A stretch of DNA of 43,179 nucleotides, from the IMG/VR virus record IMGVR_UViG_3300042527_000430, positions 1 to 43,179 of that record. The stretch is one strand, 5' to 3'. Origin of the DNA: a virus. The position numbers and the translations under genes are program-made. The notes under the pieces were generated by a model. The model worked only from the letters and a program-made list of their open reading frames with translations, did not search any database and had not been told where the DNA came from. Below, in pieces: positions 13,053 through 20,612 of the stretch (its first letter is position 1; each line of letters opens with the position of its first letter).

Positions 13053-14727
13053 GCCCACCAAGGCGGAAGCGGCCAAGCGTCTTCAGGAGATGCGCTCGCT
13101 CGATTCCTGTCGTCGCTTCATGGAAGAGCTGGCTACCACGACCCAGCAGGAGATTCTCAAGGACTCCACGCTCAATCGGCTGGTCACCACAGCCAATCAG
13201 GGTGGTAAAACCACCGTAGCCGTTGCCGAATGCGCAGCCATGCTCCGTGGTATCCATATCCACAAGCCCTGGTTTGGCCCTGTCAGCATCCTCGTCATCG
13301 TTCCAAGCCGCACTCAGGCAGCCGGTATCTGGGGTAAGCGCCTTATGACCGCCTCAGACATCCAGCACAAGGTTGGCGATGTCTCCCTAGCTGATCGTCC
13401 GCTCATTCCCAAGTCGGAAATCAAGCACATCTCCTGGAATTACAGCCCTCAGGGTAAATTCCCCGGTAAATTAAGCCTGAAAAACGGCTCCGAACTCCTG
13501 ATTATGCTCTCGGCGGATCCCCATGCTTGGGAACGCATCCAGGGCTTTCCGTTTGATGAAGTGTTTCAAGACGAAGCAGTCGGGAATGAAAGCCTTGGCG
13601 TTGAAATCACCCTGCGTCTCTCCAAGGCGCGTACCACCAGAGCCCGTGAAGGTCGTTCCTGGGGCGGAAGTCGCACTTGGGTAGCAACCGCAACCCTCGT
13701 CAACGATGAATTTGAGGAGTTTAAGCGCCGTTGCGATCAGAATCTTCCCGATCACCGGGTGTTCTGGATCCATCCCTCCGAAAACCCAGCCGTTTCCATG
13801 GATGTGCGCAATGCGATGCGTAATTCCATGTCGGATGAGGAGGCCGCGATCCGCCTCGATGGCACCGCTGGGGCAACGCACGATCTCCTGATCTTCCGGA
13901 ACCAATGGAGCCGCGAGCGCCACGTCATTCCTGCTGAAGAATACCACCCTAAGCAGAATATCTGGTGCGCCTGGGATCCGGGGTGGGATCACCCGTACGG
14001 CCTCGTCTTTGCCGTCCAGGATCAGTTCCACCCGAACCGTCTCCGGGTTGTCCAGTGCTACCGCGACCGCAAGAAAACCCTGGATTACGTGGCCAATCAA
14101 ATTGCCATGTGGCTCAATGGGCGCTGGCTTGAAGGGCTTGTCTTTGACCCCGCCTCCCTCAAGACCGAGCACAGCCGCGGCGAGTCACTTGCCTATCAAA
14201 TGGAAGAACTCCTGCGCCGTATGGAGGTGAAGTCCATGCGCGGCGTTATGATGGGACGCAATCGCTACGAAGATACCCTGCCCCTAATGCAGCGTTACCT
14301 GGACCCCGATCCGGTGGACAAGACCCGCGATCCCCTCCTGGTCATTGACACACCGAACGAGAAGAACGGCACCGGCATGCTGGTCGAGCAGCTGGCCAAG
14401 TACCGGCGCAAGATCGAGCAGAAGGGCGCATCCCTACGCGGCCACAACATCTACCGTCAGGATGACGATCTCGTTGACCCGGTGCGCTACCTCATTAGCC
14501 GGCAACCCGCCTGGGCTGACCGGGAGCCGAATACCCAGCGCTCCGTCCGACTTTCCCAAGGCCCCGGCAAGCCCCGCCATCCCGAAAAACCAGATCCTTT
14601 CCGCCTCACCGACGACATGGACCCAGAGCAGCGCCTCCATGTCATACGGCTACGCGAGTCAGCAAATCGCTCAATGTTTGAGCAGAACGGCATGAGGAGC
14701 CTGCCAACCGTTCCGCTAGGGTGGTAA
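13045..14727 (+). CDS. terL: Terminase large subunit
   Basis: The 560-residue protein has the two-domain terminase layout. The ATPase has a Walker A variant TANQGGKTT at residues 49-57 (Lys55), ILVIVPSRTQAAGIW, and FDEVFQDEA as the likely Walker B. The RNase-H-type nuclease has WDPGWDHP (Asp311), LVFDP (Asp368) and DDDLVDP (Asp473-475), a good acidic cluster. ATG 13045 overlaps the upstream stop by 8 nt; a longer in-frame start at 12832 would lie inside the small-subunit gene. It packages DNA into the prohead through the portal. Confidence 0.92.
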   Translation: MGRPTKAEAAKRLQEMRSLDSCRRFMEELATTTQQEILKDSTLNRLVTTANQGGKTTVAVAECAAMLRGIHIHKPWFGPVSILVIVPSRTQAAGIWGKRLMTASDIQHKVGDVSLADRPLIPKSEIKHISWNYSPQGKFPGKLSLKNGSELLIMLSADPHAWERIQGFPFDEVFQDEAVGNESLGVEITLRLSKARTTRAREGRSWGGSRTWVATATLVNDEFEEFKRRCDQNLPDHRVFWIHPSENPAVSMDVRNAMRNSMSDEEAAIRLDGTAGATHDLLIFRNQWSRERHVIPAEEYHPKQNIWCAWDPGWDHPYGLVFAVQDQFHPNRLRVVQCYRDRKKTLDYVANQIAMWLNGRWLEGLVFDPASLKTEHSRGESLAYQMEELLRRMEVKSMRGVMMGRNRYEDTLPLMQRYLDPDPVDKTRDPLLVIDTPNEKNGTGMLVEQLAKYRRKIEQKGASLRGHNIYRQDDDLVDPVRYLISRQPAWADREPNTQRSVRLSQGPGKPRHPEKPDPFRLTDDMDPEQRLHVIRLRESANRSMFEQNGMRSLPTVPLGW

Positions 14728-14744
14728 TTTTTTAATCGTTTGTT

Positions 14745-14774
14745 GTATTTTTATACGACGATGTATAGAAATAC
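14745..14774 (+). promoter_or_regulatory. AT-rich hairpin before the tail fibre gene
   Basis: GTATTTTTATAC (14745-14756) pairs with GTATAGAAATAC (14763-14774) over 12 positions with one T-G, loop GACGAT. The tail fibre ATG is at 14778 and no Shine-Dalgarno is visible, so the hairpin may control its translation. The AT-rich run TTTTTTAATCG upstream could also be promoter DNA. Confidence 0.5.
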
Positions 14775-14777
14775 GAC

Positions 14778-17180
14778 ATGTCCCTTGATCCCGTTGGTAC
14801 TGGCAACGCGATTACGCCCTCCAGTGGGTCGTTGACTTCCGGACGAATTCCGATTGCCACGGGCTTACTGACTCTCGGCGATACCTTTCTAGGCAGCACG
14901 GTTTCCGAAAACGTTCTTACCTTTACCGGCACCCTCACTGCGCTTCGCACGGTGACATTTCAGGATGCGACCGGAACCGTTCCGCTTCTAGAAGTCGGCA
15001 GCACATACACTGGAGCCAACACATTTCAAAACTCCAGTGGCGTCACCACGCGCCAAACCGCAACTCAGGACGGTGTTGCCCTCGTTGGCCGTGCTGGCGG
15101 AACTTCGTCGTTTACCGCGACGATTACCCCGACGACCCTGACTGCATCGCGTACCCTGACCGTCCCCGATGCATCAGGAACCATCGCGCTTACATCGCAA
15201 CTTTCCAATACGATTGGATGGAACAGAGCATTACAAGAGTTTTCAAGCCCATTTACGCAAATAGGCGGCTACACTTGGACATCAAGAACATTACCATCTT
15301 CTTCTGATTGGTTTTCGGTTTGTTACGGAAACGGAATATTTGTCGCTATTGCAACAGGGTCAACTGCAGCAGCCACTTCACCGGATGGTGTAACATGGAC
15401 CGCAAGAACGCTTCCCTCGTCATCGACATGGGCATCAGTTTGTTACGGAAACGGCGTATTTGTCGCTATTGCCAGCACCACAATAGCAGCCACTTCACCA
15501 GATGGAATAACGTGGACCGCTAGAACACTTCCAACATCAACAGGTTGGCGATCGGTTTGTTTTGGTAACGGCACGTTTGTAGCCATTTCGCAGACTAGCG
15601 GAACAATTGCCGCTACTTCTACCGATGGAATTACCTGGACTCAAAGAACGCTCCCAGCAACAGCATCATGGTGGTCTGTCGTATACGGAAACGGCGTATT
15701 TGTCGCTATTGCATTTTCAAGTTCTTCCGCCGCCATATCTTCAGATGGAATTACTTGGACTTTAACAACGCTTCCGTCGTCCAGTGGATGGTATTCAGTT
15801 TGTTACGGTAATGGATTGTTTGTTGCGGTGTCTAGTACCTCTGGAACCATAGCAGCCACATCGCCAAATGGCACAAATTGGACTACAAGGACATTGTCTG
15901 CAACCGCAAATTGGGTTTCTGTCTGCTATGGAAATGGGCTGTTTGTAGCAGTTGCCGGTAGCGGTGTTACAACCGCATCAAGCTCACCAGACGGAATAAC
16001 GTGGACCGCGAGGACTCTATCGTCTGCACAGGCATGGAACTCCAACTGTTATGGTAATGGAGTATTTGTAACGGTAGCTCAGGGCGGATCGAATACCGCT
16101 AGCACTTCAGGCGGAGCCCTCGCCCTTTCCGGTGACTTCACCGCCCCGCGTACCCATACCGTCCAAGACGCCACCGGCACCATCCCCCTCATCGAAGTCC
16201 AGCCATGCGCCAGCTTCCAAAACAAGCTGATCAATCCGCGTTTTGATATTTGGCAGCGCGGGACGAGCTTTGCGGCAATCGCAACCAATAGCTATCACGC
16301 CGATCGATGGACGCAAAACTTCGATGGAACCGGCGTAGCGACTATCAGCCGTCAGGCTCACACGCTGGGTGCTATCCCAACCGAGCCCGAGTACTTCCTG
16401 CGCTATCAGGTGACGAGTGCCGGGGCAGGCGGTACGTTTAGAAATCTCATTCAAGCCATTGAATCAGTGCGAACTTTGGCGGGTAAGCGTGTACAAGTCA
16501 CTTTTTGGGCAAAGGCTGACGCGGCTCGCAATGTCCTGCCGCAGTTTGCACAGGTTTTCGGCACTGGCGGCACTCCTTCTGGAGCCGTGTTCGCAAACGG
16601 AACAACCTGCGCACTGACGACCTCGTGGCAGCAATTCACCCAGACGATCACACTTCCATCAATCAGCGGTAAGACGGTCGGCACAAACCGCGACGACTAT
16701 CTGGGGCTTCTGCTGAATCTGCCTCTCAACACGACATGCACGATCGACTTTTCAGAAGTAGAAGTTAAAGAAGTTGCCCCATCCGGTCAGGTCAATACGC
16801 CGATGGAGATTCGGCCACCGCAGGTCGAGTTGGCTTTGTGCAAAAGGTATTACCGCCGAATCAATAGTACTGACGGACTTTTCCAGCCATTCGGATACGG
16901 CCTTGCAGCAACTACTGCCATTGTGGATGTGCTGATTCCGCCAGATGTCGAAATGCGTGCAAGCCCTACTTTGAGCTTCTCAGCCCTTGCTGATTTTAAC
17001 GTCAGCGATTCGAGCACGATTACGGCTGTCACCAGCATTAGTCTCAGCGGGACACAAGCAGGCCGACAATTGCAACAAGTGCAAATGAACACTGGCGGCG
17101 GACTTACTCAATTTCGCTCGATGCGACTTGAAGCGGCAAATCGTCTAACGGCTTGGCTGGCATTCTCGGCGGAATTATGA
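14778..17180 (+). CDS. Tail fibre with seven-unit beta-propeller insert
   Basis: The 800-residue protein has four parts: an N-terminal anchor and beta repeats of the RTLTVPDASGTIAL type (about 1-145); seven units of about 40 residues from 165 to 446, each built on TWTxRTLPSSxxWxSVCYGNGxFVAIA...SPDG, a pattern expected for a seven-bladed propeller; another RTHTVQDATGTIPL beta repeat; and a C-terminal domain from about 480 (NKLINPRFDIWQRGTSF...YHADRW) like the jelly-roll receptor-binding ends of other phage fibres. The propeller DNA (15240-16100) is AT-richer than its flanks and splits two copies of the beta repeat, suggesting acquisition. It probably binds the host surface. Confidence 0.8.
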   Translation: MSLDPVGTGNAITPSSGSLTSGRIPIATGLLTLGDTFLGSTVSENVLTFTGTLTALRTVTFQDATGTVPLLEVGSTYTGANTFQNSSGVTTRQTATQDGVALVGRAGGTSSFTATITPTTLTASRTLTVPDASGTIALTSQLSNTIGWNRALQEFSSPFTQIGGYTWTSRTLPSSSDWFSVCYGNGIFVAIATGSTAAATSPDGVTWTARTLPSSSTWASVCYGNGVFVAIASTTIAATSPDGITWTARTLPTSTGWRSVCFGNGTFVAISQTSGTIAATSTDGITWTQRTLPATASWWSVVYGNGVFVAIAFSSSSAAISSDGITWTLTTLPSSSGWYSVCYGNGLFVAVSSTSGTIAATSPNGTNWTTRTLSATANWVSVCYGNGLFVAVAGSGVTTASSSPDGITWTARTLSSAQAWNSNCYGNGVFVTVAQGGSNTASTSGGALALSGDFTAPRTHTVQDATGTIPLIEVQPCASFQNKLINPRFDIWQRGTSFAAIATNSYHADRWTQNFDGTGVATISRQAHTLGAIPTEPEYFLRYQVTSAGAGGTFRNLIQAIESVRTLAGKRVQVTFWAKADAARNVLPQFAQVFGTGGTPSGAVFANGTTCALTTSWQQFTQTITLPSISGKTVGTNRDDYLGLLLNLPLNTTCTIDFSEVEVKEVAPSGQVNTPMEIRPPQVELALCKRYYRRINSTDGLFQPFGYGLAATTAIVDVLIPPDVEMRASPTLSFSALADFNVSDSSTITAVTSISLSGTQAGRQLQQVQMNTGGGLTQFRSMRLEAANRLTAWLAFSAEL

Positions 17181-17587
17181 TTTATACCGATTACACAAAT
17201 TCTATCCGTCGTGAATCCGATAAGGCAAGCATTCCCAAAGATCCTGCCAACCGCGATTATCAAGAGGCATTGAAAAGCGGCACAATCAATCCAGCTTCAG
17301 CGGTCGATCCAATTCCAGTTAAACGCGCCGCGTTTGTCGCATCCATTCAACGTCTCCTCGACAGTGCCGCCCAGGCTCGTGGTTACGATGACATTTCGAC
17401 CGCCGTCACCTACGCCGACGAATCCGCCGTATTGAAATTCCAGACCGAGGGCCGCGCCTTCCGCGCTTGGCGCTCGTTGGTCTGGGCTGCGGCGTATCAG
17501 GTACTCGATGACGTTTTGAGCGGTCGTCGAACTGAGCCGACCATTGAATCACTCCTTAAAGAACTTCCACAGGTACAACTACCGTGA
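17177..17587 (+). CDS. Tail fibre assembly-like protein, 136 aa
   Basis: ATG 17177 overlaps the fibre stop (ATGA), so it is chosen over an in-frame start 24 nt earlier. It begins with an aromatic MIYTDYTNSIRRESD strand, then NRDYQEALKSG, and a C-terminal helix with RAFRAWRSLVWAAAYQVLDDV. Small proteins of this size right after the fibre gene are often fibre chaperones (DUF4376-like); that role is inferred from position. Confidence 0.55.
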   Translation: MIYTDYTNSIRRESDKASIPKDPANRDYQEALKSGTINPASAVDPIPVKRAAFVASIQRLLDSAAQARGYDDISTAVTYADESAVLKFQTEGRAFRAWRSLVWAAAYQVLDDVLSGRRTEPTIESLLKELPQVQLP

Positions 17588-17889
17588 CTAAGCCCAGCCT
17601 CACCCCCGGCGCTCTTCCAGCCCTCACTGAAGACACGCGGGTCAAAACCAACATAAAGACCATCATTGGCATAGGCAGCACGCTTATTGGCGCAGTTATC
17701 TGGTGCACAAATGTACATAACAATCTGAGCGATTTGCGTGACTCAAAAGAAAAGCAGGCCGCAAAAATGGAAGAGATGTCGGCCCGTCTCGCTAATATGG
17801 AAATCACCATCAATCGCATCGATGTCAGGACAGCCAGGGAAAGCAGATCCAGCTTCATAGAAGCTTACTCCATGGATGTGAAGAAATGA
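17584..17889 (+). CDS. Single-pass membrane protein with coiled coil, holin/spanin-like
   Basis: A GTG start overlaps the previous stop. Residues about 23-43 (NIKTIIGIGSTLIGAVIWC) form one transmembrane helix followed by a coiled coil (DLRDSKEKQAAKMEEMSARLANMEITI). This layout fits an inner-membrane spanin or a small holin. Together with the next gene it is the only lysis-like cluster in the genome. The function is inferred. Confidence 0.55.
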   Translation: MTKPSLTPGALPALTEDTRVKTNIKTIIGIGSTLIGAVIWCTNVHNNLSDLRDSKEKQAAKMEEMSARLANMEITINRIDVRTARESRSSFIEAYSMDVKK

Positions 17890-18344
17890 ATGATGCACAA
17901 AAGCCGCCATTTCGCGAGTTGGTTATTGCCAGCATTGGCGTTATTCTGCTTGCTGTGCTCTTGTGCGGATGCGCGCCCCGCATCGAACCTGGGCCTGGGG
18001 AGTTGCGCCCCGAAGTGGCCACCTGGGGCATCAGTGAATGGCTCGCCGGAATCGCCGGTCTTGCGGCCATCGGATGCTTCGTCGTCTTTGCCTTCCTCCG
18101 AGAATACGCAGCCGCCGCCACTGCCAGCCTTGGCTGCGTCGGCCTGGCAGCATGCTTCCTCGTACTGCCAACCATTGTTGCCGCCACCAAATGGGCCTTT
18201 ATTGCCAGCTTGGTGCTTGCCGTTGGTGGCATCGGTTATCTGGCTTTGTCGCGTGTCCATAATCCAGACGCGCCGCTTCCGAAATTCCTGAGTCGCTTGA
18301 AACGCGGCAAAAAGAATGTCGCACCATCAAAGCCAGGGCTCTGA
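17886..18344 (+). CDS. Multi-pass membrane protein, holin candidate
   Basis: The 152-residue protein has an N-terminal hydrophobic segment ending LLAVLLCGCAP (a near-lipobox at Cys29) and three more hydrophobic helices at about 52-71, 75-100 and 102-120, then a basic tail RLKRGKKNVAPSK. ATGA overlap with the previous gene suggests a joint role in lysis. A holin is the best guess; a lipoprotein signal is an alternative reading of the first segment. Confidence 0.5.
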   Translation: MNDAQKPPFRELVIASIGVILLAVLLCGCAPRIEPGPGELRPEVATWGISEWLAGIAGLAAIGCFVVFAFLREYAAAATASLGCVGLAACFLVLPTIVAATKWAFIASLVLAVGGIGYLALSRVHNPDAPLPKFLSRLKRGKKNVAPSKPGL

Positions 18345-18522
18345 CGTGCTGGCCGATTTAATCCGGAGCGTGTCGCGCCCTGGCGATCCCCATATCGCCA
18401 TCGCCCGCCAGATGGCCCGTGATGCAGCAGGAGCCGGTCGAGACGGTACAGCCGTCATCCTACGTAAGCGCAAGGCTCAGGAAGCCACAACCGTTATCAT
18501 TGCCAAAAAATTAGACAACTAG
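18316..18522 (+). CDS. Hypothetical protein, 68 aa
   Basis: Either ATG 18316 (29 nt inside the previous gene) or the in-frame GTG at 18345, directly after the previous stop, could start it. The product is a small basic protein with SRPGDPHIAIARQMARDAAGAGRDG and an RKRKAQE segment. No family is recognised. Confidence 0.45.
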   Translation: MSHHQSQGSDVLADLIRSVSRPGDPHIAIARQMARDAAGAGRDGTAVILRKRKAQEATTVIIAKKLDN

Positions 18523-18592
18523 CGCATTAAAATAAATTATCTGTTGATTTTTTAAACAAACTTTGTAGTCATACGTCTAAGAAAGCAACGCC
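18523..18592 (+). promoter_or_regulatory. AT-rich module boundary, possible promoter
   Basis: This 70-nt gap is AT-rich in otherwise GC-rich DNA and contains TTGATT (18543) and TTTTTTAAACAA (18548-18559). The same TTTTTAAACAA occurs at 24983-24993 before the scaffold gene. It may hold a promoter for the downstream decoration genes; no -10 is clear. Confidence 0.35.
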
Positions 18593-19066
18593 ATGACCGC
18601 TTCCGAAGCTATCTCTGAACTCCAGCGCATCGGGCGTGCCTTCTCGGCCCTGGCGTCGTTGGAGCAGATCGTCGAAGTGGCCGCCACCGCTGAATCCCGA
18701 CAGAAGGCCGTCGTGGCTGAGTTGGCCACCTCCCGCAAAGCGGTAGAGGACGCAAACGCCGACGCCGCCAAAGCGGTTGCCGACGCCAATGCGCGGGCGG
18801 CGGAGATCGTCAAGGGCGCGGACGACCACGCTGCCGCAGTCCAATTCGAGGTGGCGGCCCTCAAGGCCAAGCACGCCGACGAGATCAAGAAGGCCAAGGA
18901 CAAGCTGGAAGACATCAAGGAAGCCACCGATATTGCCGTTAAGACCTACGAGTCGAAGAACGCAGCGGCGGAGAAGAAGCTGGCCGACACCGAAGCCGCC
19001 ATCGTTGTGGCGGAGAAGAAGCTCGCCGACATTAACGCGGCCATCGCCGCCATTGCAGGGCGCTAA
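18593..19066 (+). CDS. Alanine-rich coiled-coil protein, 157 aa
   Basis: The protein is a near-continuous Ala/Lys/Glu coiled coil (about residues 40-150), with repeats such as AEKKLADTEAAIVVAEKKLADINAA. It starts MTASEAISELQRIGRAF. Such rods occur as phage tail or fibre accessory proteins. It is the first gene after an AT-rich boundary. Function not known. Confidence 0.6.
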   Translation: MTASEAISELQRIGRAFSALASLEQIVEVAATAESRQKAVVAELATSRKAVEDANADAAKAVADANARAAEIVKGADDHAAAVQFEVAALKAKHADEIKKAKDKLEDIKEATDIAVKTYESKNAAAEKKLADTEAAIVVAEKKLADINAAIAAIAGR

Positions 19067-19122
19067 CCCATTACTCGCCCTACATTCCCGTGGGCTGGTT
19101 TACCATACGAAAAGACTGAGCT

Positions 19123-19365
19123 ATGCAGGTGACTATCCAAGACCGTCCAGCCACGCCGCCTACTCGGGAAGAATTACAGATAGCGCTGAATCGCTATCAG
19201 AAGCGCATTCCGGCACAGCAGCAGCGAGTGATTGCGGCTCGCGCTGCCTCCGTCGCTGCAAAATCGGCTTTAGACCAAGCCCTGACCGAAGAGGCAGACG
19301 CAGAGGCAGCGCAGCAGCGGCTAGCCGCTTATATTGCCGAACTCACTGCAATTCTGGAGGCTTGA
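19123..19365 (+). CDS. Short coiled-coil protein, 80 aa
   Basis: A helical protein from MQVTIQDRPATPPTREE onward with heptads (ALDQALTEEADAEAAQQRLAAYIAEL). It follows the longer coiled-coil gene by 56 nt and may belong to the same structure. No family is recognised. Confidence 0.55.
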   Translation: MQVTIQDRPATPPTREELQIALNRYQKRIPAQQQRVIAARAASVAAKSALDQALTEEADAEAAQQRLAAYIAELTAILEA

Positions 19366-19368
19366 CCC

Positions 19369-19767
19369 ATGGCACTGCAAGGCACTACCAACCACGCGCT
19401 TGAAGATCGGGTATTCGATTCCGGCCTGTCAATCCTCGACACCGAAGTGGACAAGATCGTGCTGTGCTCGGCCAGCCCGACGACCTACACCGAGGCGAAC
19501 ACCACCTACAAACTCGCGGAAAAAACCAGCTACGCTATCGGATCGCCAGCAAACCGCTCCGGCGGCGGGCGCGAGGTGACCGCCCCGGCGGTGAGCGGCG
19601 GCACGATCACAAGCGCCGGCACCGCCACCCACGCTGCCTACGTCGACACGGTCAACACGCGCCTGCTGGCTGTGCGCCAGCTGTCGTCCAGCGTGGCCCT
19701 GGCCAGCCCCGGCACCAACACATGGTCTTGCTCATCGCATAAGATGGGCATCCCGGCGCCAACCTAA
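19369..19767 (+). CDS. Structural protein of the small beta type, 132 aa
   Basis: The start MALQGTTNHALEDRVFDSGL and a ASPTTYTEANTTYKLAEKTS segment resemble small proteins found in many phage structural operons, where they are annotated as hypothetical virion proteins. GAGG lies before the ATG. Rich in Thr/Ser/Gly and beta-forming residues. The exact role is unknown. Confidence 0.6.
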   Translation: MALQGTTNHALEDRVFDSGLSILDTEVDKIVLCSASPTTYTEANTTYKLAEKTSYAIGSPANRSGGGREVTAPAVSGGTITSAGTATHAAYVDTVNTRLLAVRQLSSSVALASPGTNTWSCSSHKMGIPAPT

Positions 19768-19785
19768 TCAGCTACAGGAGGCCGC

Positions 19786-20229
19786 ATGTCCACCTACAGC
19801 ACACTCGCCGCAGAGCTTGCTGACCCCGACTACAGTGGCCTCACCAACCAGCAGGCGCTTGAGGCCCTGCTGGCTCCGATCCCGATCAGGATCAACCCCG
19901 AGGTCAAGGCCCTGCGCCGGTATCTAATCACGACCGGCAAGATCGGTCTGATGAAAATTGCCGCAGAGGGGACCGATAGCGCGGCTGCCGTGTGCCGGAC
20001 GGCCTTTGAGGCGCTTGCGCCGGGTGGATTCGAAACTCTCGAATACACCTCGCCCGACGTGTACGCAGCGCTGACTGCAATGCTCGATGTCGTCGTCGCG
20101 GCGGGACTCCTGAGCCAAGCCGACAAGACTGCGATCCTTGCGCTCGGGGACTCGACCACTACTAGGGCAGCGCAGATCGGCTGGCCCCAAATCACCGTCT
20201 ACGACGTGGCCCACGCCAGGAGCCTCTAA
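19786..20229 (+). CDS. Hypothetical virion-region protein, 147 aa
   Basis: The start STYSTLAAELADPDYSGLTNQQALEALLA is typical of a helical protein type common near phage tail and decoration genes; the middle is helical (LRRYLITTGKIGLMKIAAEG) and the end beta (QIGWPQITVYDVAHAR). ACAGGAGG lies before the ATG. Its stop shares one base with the next ATG. Confidence 0.6.
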   Translation: MSTYSTLAAELADPDYSGLTNQQALEALLAPIPIRINPEVKALRRYLITTGKIGLMKIAAEGTDSAAAVCRTAFEALAPGGFETLEYTSPDVYAALTAMLDVVVAAGLLSQADKTAILALGDSTTTRAAQIGWPQITVYDVAHARSL

Positions 20230-20600
20230 TGCCAATCGATCGCACTGCCGGAACGGTCGCAATCTCCAGTCAATCGGTTTCTGCTGGCTCTTCGGTACAG
20301 TCGTCGAGTGTGACGATGCTGGACACTAACTTCGCGGCCACGGTCTATGGTCGTATCACCAACGGTGGCACGGGACCAACGATTCCGATGCGCGTCGCCT
20401 TGGAGGTGACGCCTGACGGCGGCACGACCTGGATCGACACGGGACTTGGGTTCTCTGGCGGCGGCGCGAATAGCGGTGTGTTTCAATTCTCGTTCGACGT
20501 GCCATTCCCGATCGGCCAGTGGAGGCTCAATGCTGGCGGTCACACTGGGCAGGCTGTCACAGTCGCGGCCTGGTACGACCTTGTTGTGACTCCGCAGTAA
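20229..20600 (+). CDS. Beta-rich structural protein, 123 aa
   Basis: A TAATG overlap links it to the upstream gene. The protein is all-beta, Ser/Thr/Gly-rich (AGTVAISSQSVSAGSSVQSSS, then PMRVALEVTPDGGTTWIDTG), consistent with a small virion decoration or fibre-associated domain. No family is named with confidence. Confidence 0.6.
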   Translation: MPIDRTAGTVAISSQSVSAGSSVQSSSVTMLDTNFAATVYGRITNGGTGPTIPMRVALEVTPDGGTTWIDTGLGFSGGGANSGVFQFSFDVPFPIGQWRLNAGGHTGQAVTVAAWYDLVVTPQ

Positions 20601-20612
20601 AGATCGTCAATC

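Noticed and set aside
13471-14172. 233-codon minus-strand frame
   Set aside because: Antisense to terminase, whose motifs are firm.
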